Of a DNA stretch of 64,000 nt, positions 33,776-43,389 are shown piece by piece (within the stretch, counting starts at the first letter, position 1; every line of letters starts with the position of its first letter). The notes beneath the pieces are model-generated. The model made no database searches. It had not been told where the DNA came from and worked only from the letters and a program-made list of their open reading frames with translations. The translations under genes and the position numbers were made by a program. This DNA is from Fragilariopsis cylindrus CCMP1102 (taxonomy: Eukaryota > Bacillariophyta > Bacillariophyceae > Bacillariales > Bacillariaceae), in contig FMBT01000347.1 of assembly GCA_900095095.1 (NCBI GenBank), forward strand, positions 186,001-250,000, written 5' to 3'.

Positions 33776-36385
33776 ATGTTGGAAGGACAACGTAACGACT
33801 CGATTTACTCCTACGATTATCGTACTGAATGCGGATGTCACGAATGCGGTCTAACTTGGGGGTCACGGATGGAAGAGCTGGCTCAGGCTTTTGTTTTGAC
33901 CAAACTCGAAAACGAATTCGAACATCGACGCCAGCGACAACGTCTTCGGTACATGTATCGATTATTGAGGTGCTTGATTCAGCAACAGCGACAACACACT
34001 CATGGAGCAACGAAGTCTCGATCTTGGACTGCCCGAAACTACCAGGTCGCTAACTGCCTTTATAAAAAAGTGATGAACTATAGGAGCGCCCAATGGTTGA
34101 GTCGTAAAGAATCCCTTATACTTTGTCAATGGGAGGTTTTGTTGGATAAATTGTGTCGGATTGATTATACTGAACAGGCTGACTTCGAGATACACAAAGT
34201 TACTCCTTTGCGTCGTGTAGGAGTATATCGATATCCACTTTGCACAGATTCTGTCTTTAATGAGAAAGCTGCTTTTGATCACGATATCTCCAAGCAAATG
34301 ATGATCGATCCCAACATAATCTTGTGGAAGGAAGAACCACGTCATCTGGAAAAGTTTTCTCATCTAATACACAGCCCCGGGAAGTACTTTTTCCCGCACG
34401 AAGATCGCAGCCATTTGCTTGAGATAGGCAAATGCACAGCCGAAAGAGACCACGAGAACGTTACAAGTGCCGACATCTTTATGAACGATCCACTTTGTGG
34501 GCTGCAAGCAGCAGTATGTGTCCTGTCTGATCCAAAAAGCCTTGCCATTCATGGATTGTATGATAAAGTTCCTTACCCTGGTAGTTTATTCCGTCGTTGT
34601 AAACTACCAATTCTATCAACGTTGGACGAAGGAAGATGTCTGGATAAGATACGGCGTCAGTATCAAGCGTTCTTGCCTTCCTTCATTTCGTCCTCGGCAC
34701 AGCTTGCCTACTATCAAATACAAGATTCTCTTGATGTTGGAAGCCTTCTCATTGTGAACTCGTTATTCACTACTAGCCGTTGCCATCTCCAGGTAACCCC
34801 ATACTCTATATCTCTTCAGAATTTCATCAGGAATATTCCTTCTCCTGGGAACGGTAGATTTGCATTAAGCACATCCAAATTTGATGAGGACGAGCAGCAT
34901 AATTTCTTGGTTGGAACTGAATTTTGGTTCTTAGATAAACGCCATTCTAGTGTTGAAGAATTAATCTTTGAAGAGGGAATACAAATGCAAAGCTCATCTA
35001 GCCCAGCTGAACCTTCCGAACTTAACCGGCAGAACTCATCGTCGCAAGATTTACATCCTGCTAACGATAATGTTGGTCCCCGAGATATAGCTGGCTTTAA
35101 CAATGCCATGATTCCTCGTGGCCCGATAGTTGTGAATTTTCTTTGGAATATGTCAACACATCTTGGGTTATCTGTCGAGAATAATCACGGTGGTGCGTCA
35201 GTTTACGTTGACCGACGGATCCTAATTGGAGCACAGTGGCTATCCATATCATTGATGATCACGCCACTTTTCTTGATTTCGTTTGCTCGGTACAATCAAT
35301 TGATTCCCGTAATACCAACCTCTTACAAGCTAGAAGGACTACCCTATCATACTGAAAACAAGATGAAATTCTTGACTGAAACCGAATGTGGCTATGTTGC
35401 GCTGCTATTAATGTTATTGTATTTCACATTGGGTCGTTGGGTAGAACGATACACAGGTCGTGATTTCTCGCGAACAATGATGGATCATATTTCGATACCA
35501 AAAGAACGTCGTTTTTTCTACAGAGTTTACCTCGGAATTTTTCGGTGGGCAGAAAGAAAATGGGATGATGTATGTCCTGTGTTTTTGCAAAGACTATTTT
35601 TCGTGCCCCAATGGAACCGTCGAAGCCACACTGATTTGCTGAGACACATATCATATTGGAGAAGTCAAAAATGCAATGAGCGCCGATCAACGTTTCGAGC
35701 CCCAGAAGGAAGAGGTCGTTTATTTTCTGAAGAAATAGACGGATCTATAGTTTCTGGTGATGAATCTACTGTTCAAAAAGTACTGATTGGAACCATTGTG
35801 ACGCTCGTAAGTTTCTCTGCCAGCTCTCCCCACTTATTTCTAAATATTTTAACTGTTTTTTCCTGTAGCATCAGCCTTGGTATAAGTATGTCGCTTCAAT
35901 CAGTGGAGAGTGATCGATCATGTGCCTCTGCCAACTCTTCTGGATCTATTATCAAGCATCTAAATCTTGTAACCGTCGTAATCTTGGGATTTCTAATCGG
36001 TCAACTTGTTGGAAGCTCAGGGGGCGTGTTGTTTTTGGCCGAATTTGTTGTCACTTCTGTTAGTCTTGTTCTGGGAGGAATGGGAACAATATCGGCGACC
36101 GCAATGGAATCTTGGGGCATTTTCTTCTCTCTATCAATGATTGCCTCTTTGGGTTATCTATTCGGAAGGTGTTCTGTCCTTGAGAATATTCGAAAAAAGA
36201 GTTGTGGATTCTCCTCAACTATGCTATGCATCTCGCTCAAAGTCATTTATTCCCTATTGATTTTTTCCTTCGCATGCTGGCGTTGGGAGACTGCTGTGGA
36301 CGTACTTATTAAACGCCCAGGAGATACGTACAAAGTAGGGCTACAATTCATCATCCCCAGTTTTGAACCGAGACAATTGTCGTAA
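33776..36385 (+). CDS. Unknown multi-pass membrane protein
   Basis: 869 aa in one frame, ATG start. The N-terminal 130 residues are Cys/Arg-rich (ECGCHECGLTW, then HRRQRQRLRYMYRLLRCL). The middle section is soluble. From about residue 480 hydrophobic helices appear (WLSISLMITPLFLISFA; YVALLLMLLYFTLG), and the last 200 residues hold four or more further helices (VLIGTIVTLV, FLNILTVFSCSISLGISM, VVILGFLIGQLVG, SLLIFSFACW). I do not recognise the family. It lies head-to-tail behind the F-box gene, separated by the antisense HA fragment. A GTAAGT...TGTAG segment (35807-35868) inside the frame resembles an intron; splicing it would end the protein about 14 codons later and remove the C-terminal helices. 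Confidence 0.7.
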   Translation: MLEGQRNDSIYSYDYRTECGCHECGLTWGSRMEELAQAFVLTKLENEFEHRRQRQRLRYMYRLLRCLIQQQRQHTHGATKSRSWTARNYQVANCLYKKVMNYRSAQWLSRKESLILCQWEVLLDKLCRIDYTEQADFEIHKVTPLRRVGVYRYPLCTDSVFNEKAAFDHDISKQMMIDPNIILWKEEPRHLEKFSHLIHSPGKYFFPHEDRSHLLEIGKCTAERDHENVTSADIFMNDPLCGLQAAVCVLSDPKSLAIHGLYDKVPYPGSLFRRCKLPILSTLDEGRCLDKIRRQYQAFLPSFISSSAQLAYYQIQDSLDVGSLLIVNSLFTTSRCHLQVTPYSISLQNFIRNIPSPGNGRFALSTSKFDEDEQHNFLVGTEFWFLDKRHSSVEELIFEEGIQMQSSSSPAEPSELNRQNSSSQDLHPANDNVGPRDIAGFNNAMIPRGPIVVNFLWNMSTHLGLSVENNHGGASVYVDRRILIGAQWLSISLMITPLFLISFARYNQLIPVIPTSYKLEGLPYHTENKMKFLTETECGYVALLLMLLYFTLGRWVERYTGRDFSRTMMDHISIPKERRFFYRVYLGIFRWAERKWDDVCPVFLQRLFFVPQWNRRSHTDLLRHISYWRSQKCNERRSTFRAPEGRGRLFSEEIDGSIVSGDESTVQKVLIGTIVTLVSFSASSPHLFLNILTVFSCSISLGISMSLQSVESDRSCASANSSGSIIKHLNLVTVVILGFLIGQLVGSSGGVLFLAEFVVTSVSLVLGGMGTISATAMESWGIFFSLSMIASLGYLFGRCSVLENIRKKSCGFSSTMLCISLKVIYSLLIFSFACWRWETAVDVLIKRPGDTYKVGLQFIIPSFEPRQLS

Positions 36386-36500
36386 TCGATTACATTTGTG
36401 GTCGAAGTTTTTGAATTTACTACAGATAATAAAAAGTATTAAATTTCTCCCATTAATGTATATATTATATCTAAGTTTTTCTCTTGCGCATAGTTCCAGT

Positions 36501-37016
36501 TTATGTAACCTTATTATTGCAGTCTTGTTCACTATAATTTGGAGACATCCGATGAAACATACGCTCGAATCTCTTCATCTTTGCAGCAGGCTTAACAAGA
36601 TGGAAGGATATAGCTTTTGGGGATAAAGCACCACACCATAGATAGTGTTCCATTGGTTCACCACTCTTATTAGGAAGAATAGCGGCGCGGTGTATTGGAT
36701 CAACACCAATAAAACGTTCTCTCCCTTCTGTGTCTCTAGAATCGTAACCTGTCACATCGAGTACATCTCTCAAATAAGGTCCTATATATAAATCTTCAGT
36801 AGACTGATCTGTTTCGTTATGACAAACAGGAAAAACTTTCTCCACTAATGCACGGGCAGTACTGCGATTTATTAAATTACCAGATCCTCCTCCCATATAG
36901 TAAAAGTCATCACCATATGTTCTGGCCCGCCATTTTGGGTGAGTCCATCCTCCAGTATATGCACTGTTGTGATAATCTTTCCCACCTGCATGTTCAGTAA
37001 AGTTTAGACTTGTCAT
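36501..37016 (-). pseudogene. C-terminal half of a GT31 (core-1 beta-3-galactosyltransferase-like) gene
   Basis: 171 aa from the first ATG. The visible part matches the second half of C1GALT1-type enzymes: FYYMGGGSGNLINRST, then a Cys and STEDLYIGPYLRDVLDV, the DSRD..GRERF motif, and near the end ISFHLVKPAAKMKRFERM, which mirrors the family's ISFHYVKP..M. The DDD/DxD nucleotide-sugar site and membrane anchor that should precede it are absent. Only 335 bases separate this ATG from the next, divergent gene, too little for the missing half. The frame is open to about 37103. So this is a truncated copy or fragment. If transcribed it should not be catalytic. Confidence 0.6.
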
Positions 37017-37351
37017 AATTCTTTCAGAATTGTCAATTTCTTTTTTTTGACGAATTGTCGAATTTCTTAGATGTATCGAACGCGTAAAAGCACGCACAAA
37101 AGCCTATCGCATTTTTTCATTTTTTCGAACCTTATTAATTTAATTCCGATGTAAATGGATTTCTTCATGGTAGCCCAATTTTAGACAACTTCCACTAAAT
37201 GGAAACAAACGACACCATACTCAATCGAACAAGCATCTCAAATACTACTATTGACATCCATTTCAGCTACAAAGTCCTCTTTTTGTAGCCAAATATCATT
37301 TTTTACTAAATTGGTACTGTTGCTTCTCAACAAAAACAAAGGACGACGACG
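37017..37351. other. Spacer upstream of the DUF6824 gene
   Basis: 335 AT-rich bases, presumably the promoter of the rightward gene. I looked here for the missing N-terminal half of the GT31 copy and did not find it. Confidence 0.5.
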
Positions 37352-39832
37352 ATGGTAGAAACAAACGATACATTTCTCAAATCGATAGAACAATTACCAA
37401 GTGAGGATCGATTAACCCAAAGTTCTATAGCCAAAGCTTTGGGATTACCCGACGAATATAAAGATGAAGACGACAACAACAACGAAGACGCAGACGACGA
37501 CGACGATGATATCATTGCTGGTAATATTGATGCTGCTGAATTTGCTGCCGCTGCTGCTGCTGCTGTTGTTTACGACGGCTATGTTGAAGGAGAAGACGAC
37601 GACGACGAAGTTGAAGTCGGTAGCAACAAAAGCAACAATAACAACAACAACAATAACAGTCACGAAACAACAACAGCATTAGCAGCGTCGTCGAAGAAAC
37701 AGATTTCTTCTACTACTTCGTTGACGTCATCATCATCAACATCATCATTATCGTATCCACCTATTATTATGTCAAATAAAGTACCGTTGAAAAATCCATT
37801 TGACAGTACTAGTGGTAGTAGTACTACTACTACTACTAGTGTACCTACGACTACTGTCCACCAAGCATTAATAACAAAGAAGACAGTTACGCACATCGCT
37901 GATCCAAATGAGAATGATGTTCTCTGTGTTCATGGTGGAGGCAACAACAACCACGCTGGAAATGTGCAATTTAGAGATAACATTCACTCGAAGAAGAAAG
38001 AATATCAAGCTCCATCCACAAAGAAACATGAAAAAGCTTCTATTGTATCTGGCATCGTCAATGATATTCGTACTATGGACCCACCTGGACGATTCTTGAA
38101 GGAAGACAAAGGTACCGGATTATGGTTTGATATTGGTGAAGCGAAGGTTAGGGAGAAGACTAGTCAAGCACTCCGGAAGCCGGAGAAGATGGCGGCAATG
38201 AAACAATTGTTCCTCGCTCATATGTTGGATGTGGCTTGTAGTACCACGGCAACCCCCACCACCAATATCACGTTCACGAAAGGGAAGCGATGCGAGTTCG
38301 AAGACTGTGGTAAGGTTGCGACACAAGGTGGAGGATGTGACGCACATAGAGCATTCACCAAAGCTGCGCGAGAAGAGAAGAGAAGAAAAAAAGCAGAAGA
38401 AGAGCGGATGGAAGAAAAGAAAAAGGTAAGATAATTGTCGTCATTCATCATCATTGTCATCATGGACGTTATAATGTCATGTATGTTGGTATCATATGTA
38501 TTATACTCTAACCAATATATTTGATTCTATTATTTTAGAAAGCAGGGAAAGAGAAAATCCGGGACGACAAGAGAGCAAAGAAAGCAGAGGTAGCGGCGGA
38601 TCGGAAGAAAGAGAAAAGAAAAAGAACAGAAGAAAAAGAACAAAAGGTAAGTCAATGTAATACAAATTATTGTAGTGAATGTTTGTGTATCATATGTATT
38701 ATACTCCAATTGGTATTATACTCTAATCCATATTATATTATATTCTTTTGTTTTTATTGTTGTTGTTGTTATTGTTTATCCTTATATTTCTTTTGTTGTT
38801 GTCATTTCCAAGGAACAAGACAAGTCGGAGCAGAAGGCGCCGTTCAACAGCAACAACAAGAAACGATCGTCCGATAACATCACCAAGGCATCAAATGAAA
38901 CTACTACTACTACTACCACCACCAACGCCTACAGCCTAATTGAAAAGACACCCACACAACGGTTGGAGACGGGCTACAGGCAACTCACACCCAAACAAAC
39001 AACCGAGTTGCTTGTGGTCCTTCGGAAAATAAGCAACGTAAAAAACGCTTTCCTTGGACATTCGTTCGTAACAAAAGACACAACGAGTCGTGCTCTCAAG
39101 TATCTTTTATCAGCAATTTGTCACGGATTAATGCATTATCCAGATACATGCCATCCAAAGGTAGTACAATGGAATGGTGTTTCTAAATTTTGTATTAACT
39201 CTCATATTCCGTTGCTTATTGCTTTATTTATGGCCTTGAGAAATGATGATGAAAATCACAAATTCAATAGTGAAGAGTGGAACAAAATTCACACGGAAGT
39301 GATGTACGGTTGCCAATACGCCATTGATCGAAAGAGAAAAGAGAAAGGGAAGGTTGGAAGCAATTCGAATCCACTAACGGGATCAACCATTGAAAAGACT
39401 GGCGAAGTTGATAAGGATGGCAAGCTTGTGTGGAAACGAATTGATGCCCGTCCTAAGTTTCACAATAATGCTAACATCAGAAATACAAGTCACCAGTTTA
39501 CTGGTGGTGGAACTGGTTCTGCTTATATTACAAGAACTGTTGACGGCGTGTCTATTGTTTGGCCTGAATTTAACGATATCATCACCGTACAAGCCATCAC
39601 GGATCTAGGGAAAAGTCTGATGAATCATCTTTCAATTACTGATCACTCTGTTGTGGGTAAGCTCCTTGAAATGCGTCATTGGCATTCCATGAACTATTGT
39701 GGCCATCGACCTGTTGGAATCTACTGGTTCCATAAAGATGGAGGAACATTATCTTCAATGACGAACGACGAAATGGAATCAGTAGCAAGTAAAGGTGCAC
39801 AATGGATAAAGAGCACAGCTCAATACAATTAG
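37352..39832 (+). CDS. DUF6824-type diatom protein with acidic/low-complexity N-terminus
   Basis: 733 aa in three exons (37352-38425, 38539-38646, 38813-39832), both introns phase 0 with clear GTAAG/TTTAG or CCAAG ends. The N-terminal 180 residues are Asp-, Asn-, Ala- and Ser/Thr-rich. Residues 182-275 show the DUF6824 pattern: DPNENDVLCVHGGG, HAGNVQFRDNI, IVNDIRTMDPPGRFL and FDIGEAKVREKTSQALR. A short Cys/His set (CEFEDCGK...GGGCDAHR) could bind zinc. A charged, probably coiled region of KKAEEE type spans the first two exon junctions. The last 300 residues form a folded domain (NAFLGHSFVTKDTTSRALKY to MRHWHSMNYCGHRPVGIYW) that I do not recognise. The role of DUF6824 is unknown; the RFL..W..IG.A..R.K.SQALR part suggests a nucleic-acid or protein-binding fold. 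Confidence 0.8.
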
Positions 39833-40316
39833 AATATATATTGTTTAGTATTTGTCTCATTTATCAACATCAACACCATCACACGATACTTAGCATAAAT
39901 AATCCAGACCGGGCATCAATATAATACAACGGTAGGTACAAATAAAACTTGAATAGAGTAAGATAATTCGAAAAAAAAGGTACAACATTTATTACTATTT
40001 AGGGTTAGGGTAGATAATAATTCTTTCGAATTTCCTTCAAGATGGTCGTGACTGACTGACTCAACTGACTCAATCTTCAATCTGCCCACATAAAATTATC
40101 GATGTTTTCGCACCCATCAAGTTCTTCAAGGTAAAACAAAAGCGAATTCCACGCCCGATTTTCTTTATCATCACATCTGCAGCTGACCACATTTTCTCTC
40201 TCTACCGTACCATTCATTCACTTAGACTGAATCGAATCATTACACACCATCAACTTCTATCAACAATTGGTGGATCTCTTTGTACGATAAATCCGAAACC
40301 TTTCATTAATAATATA
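39833..40316. other. Spacer upstream of the desaturase gene
   Basis: 484 bases. It contains two tandem telomere-type units, TTAGGGTTAGGG, at 39999-40010. The rest is presumed 3' UTR and promoter. Confidence 0.5.
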
Positions 40317-41976
40317 ATGGCACCCGACGCCGATCACAAGCTGAGACAGCGCCGTGCCCCGACCAACAATAATCACGATGACGATTCCGTAGACGTATCC
40401 TCACCCGAAACAATCGAACGTATTGTAACCTTGAAAGGTCTAAAAGGCGACGAAGTTTGTATCGATGGAATTATCTATGATATATCATCCTTCGAGCATC
40501 CGGGTGGTGATACTATCAACGTATTTGGTGGAAACGATGCAACAATTCAGTACAAAATGATTCACCCGTACCATACCACGAAGCATTTAGAAAAAATGAA
40601 GGTAGTTGGTAAAGTTCCAGACTACTACTCAGAATACAAATGGGATACACCCTTCGAACGTGAAATGAAACGTGAGGTATTTAAAATTGTACGACGTGGA
40701 CAAGAATTTGGTACAAATGGATATTTTTTCCGTGCCATTTCGTATATTGCTATGTTTTTTTATCTGCAATATTTATGGATGCAAGAATCTTCCTACACGT
40801 TAGCCATCGTATACGGGATTAGTATGGGATTGATTGGACTGAATGTCCAGCATGATGCGAACCACGGAGCTGCATCGAAAAAAGTGTGGGTGAATGACCT
40901 CCTAGGATTGGGAGCAGACTTTATCGGAGGATCGAAATGGTTGTGGATGGAAAAACATTGGACGGTACGTAATATTTTTCTTTTGTTTTTGCTGTTGTTG
41001 TTGTGGTCGGAGAGATAGTTATACCAGAATATATCATTTGTCAATTGTCGCTGTTATACTATTTGACTTTCATTATTTCGTGAGCGATCTTTTCTTTTTT
41101 TATCTCTGTCAAGAGAATGTATATATGCATAACTTATAGAAGAAAAGATATTTGTTTCGATTAACTCACAATAATAATTATTTTAATGTTTTCATACCCA
41201 TTCAATTTATCATATAGCATCATGCTTTTACAAACCATCGAGAAAAGGATCCAGATGGGTTAGCAGCGGAACCTTTCCTATTGTTCAACGACTACGACTT
41301 GTCGAGTTCCAAACGTGCTGGATATCATGCATACCAAGGAATTTATTTAGTCCTATTATTGTGTGGGTATTGGCTTTCGGCAATTATTGATATACCTGTA
41401 ATTTGGAATCTACAAGATCGTGGTGCCCTTACGGTAGGAATCCAGCTGGATAACGATTGGATTGCTAGTCGAAGAAAGTACGCGGTTAGTCTTCGAATCT
41501 TATACCTCTTTTGTAACATCGTCGTTCCTCTCTATAACAATTTCTCCTGGACAACCGTGAGTCATATCAATGTAATGGGAATTTGTGGTAGCCTTACATT
41601 AGGACTACTTTTTACCTTGTCGCACAATTTTGAGAATGTAGATCGAGATCCTACCAATCTGAACTTAAATGAAACAGAAGAACCTGTTTGCTGGTTCAAA
41701 TCTCAAGTAGAAACTTCTTCAACATACGGGGGCATGATATCCGGATGGTTAACCGGCGGATTAAACTTTCAGGTTGAGCACCATTTATTCCCGAGAATGT
41801 CTAGTGCTTGGTATCCATTTATTGCACCAAAAGTTCGTGAAATTTGCAAAAAGCACGGAGTTCGTTACGTATACTATCCATGGTTGTTGCAAAATATGTA
41901 TTCGACGTTGAAGTACACCCACGAGGTTGGTGTCGGCTCACATTGGAAGGATAATCCTTTTAAGGGTGAAATGTAG
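40317..41976 (+). CDS. Cytochrome-b5 fusion front-end fatty acid desaturase, probably delta-5
   Basis: 468 aa in two exons (40317-40964 and 41218-41976; intron 253 nt, ACG/GTACGT to ATATAG). The N-terminal cytochrome b5 domain carries the heme motif HPGG at residues 61-64. The three His boxes are HDANH (about 179), HHAFTNH (217) and QVEHH (about 402); Gln in the third box is the front-end hallmark. From memory, stretches such as GDEVCIDGIIYD, YKMIHPYHT.KHLEKMK and FEREMKREVFKIVRRG are near-identical to the delta-5 desaturase of Phaeodactylum, which makes arachidonic and eicosapentaenoic acids in the ER. The start MAPDAD is shared too. Four or more membrane helices are visible. The last 43 bases, stop included, are duplicated in tandem. 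Confidence 0.92.
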
Positions 41977-42019
41977 CGGCTCACATTGGAAGGATAATCC
42001 TTTTAAGGGTCAAATGTAG
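41934..42019 (+). repeat. 43-bp tandem duplication spanning the desaturase stop codon
   Basis: The unit starting CGGCTCACATTGG and ending AAATGTAG occurs at 41934-41976 and again at 41977-42019 with one G-to-C difference. The first copy is coding; the second lies wholly in the 3' UTR and looks recent. Confidence 0.95.
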
Positions 42020-43389
42020 AACAAATATAATAAGAATGACAATCCCACCAAATTTTGACTACACTGGACAAACTCAGAGAGCATGATTATTATTCACCGT
42101 ACATTTATTTTATAATTGAGTCCACCTACAATTATTGCGCATTATTGGTATTTCCTCTTTCATTCATTTATAAAGCGTTTCTGAATATTTTCTAGTTCCC
42201 AGGGAAGCAGTGCAGGGGAATTTACTAGTAAATTCTGCAGTACTTTTAGTTGAGACACCCGCAGCTGTCTTAAAATACTGTATAGGCGTTATTCCTTGTA
42301 CACTTGTAGTGATGTTGCACGAACAATATATTTTTCCAGATGCTGTATTGGAATGTAGTATGCGGTGGGTCATCTACTGGCAGGCTTTTTAGAAGGGTGA
42401 CGAGGAGCAATAGGGCAGCTGCTATAGGAAATAACAGTCCATATGTATTAGCTTTGCTAAGCTGGGTCAGATGCCTTGCTGTAGATGTTGGTGCTATTTT
42501 ATACAAACAGCAGAAATATACAAGCTTCTTGATGTAGCAGCAATGTATTACATATAGCAGCGATGATGTGGCTACTACTGTATCAAAAACATGAGCTGTA
42601 CATATAAAATCTATATAAATAAATGTACTCTCTCTGTCTCTCTCTCCAATTTACTCTGCTCTTTTTCAAAATAAGTAAACTTGATGGTGCTGAAGAATAA
42701 ACATCTAAGGGGAGTGACTCAGTTATTAGTCATAGTAAGCTATAACATAGCAAGCTATGATAAGAAAATGACAAGGATTGTTCTCCTATTGAAGTTATTT
42801 CAAGCTTAAGGTGGTAGTAATACTAGTTGCGGCCTTGTTCTCTTTTGGCATGATTGATTATATATATATATATTGATTTGCAATTACGAGTTAGTACTAG
42901 GAACTAATTTAGCTGTTTTCGGACGTTCCTGTCTAAGTGAAGTCGATAGTAGCTGGTAGCTGGCATCTGGCATAAGAAAACAAAAACTGTCACTCGAATC
43001 TGGCATTTTCATTTCGTATAAAAACTAAATTGTGTCTCATTGAAATAAAATTCACACGGACAAATCTTGCGTCTGAATGAATGAATCAATCCCCTCTCGT
43101 GCCAAAATTACCGTTCCGGTAATTACAAACAACATACTGTACAGTCTTGGCATAGGAGAGGCTTAATTAAAAATTGTTGGAATTAATATAATATGACATA
43201 TATATTTTTATAATATTGCACTGATGTAAGCAATGTAATATTTCTACTACTGTAGTACGCATATATTTCACATACCTACCAAAATCGAGGATACAGCAGC
43301 TAGCAGGGATAGAGTTGGACAATATACCTGATAGAGTCGACTTGTTCACCTTTCCGATTACACAAAGCAGTTAGAAAATCACACTTTGA
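42020..43389. other. Intergenic spacer between desaturase and kinase genes
   Basis: 1370 bases with no convincing gene. It holds an 18-bp perfect palindrome (42218-42235), a CT/TC-rich tract at about 42630-42650, a TA tract near 42860 and several TACNGTA copies (for example 42276-42282 and others near 42578, 43135 and 43248). The right part presumably holds the kinase promoter. Confidence 0.5.

Noticed and set aside
39999-40010. Two TTAGGG units
   Set aside because: Twelve bases are too few to claim an old telomere or fusion site; simple chance or short repair insertion is enough.
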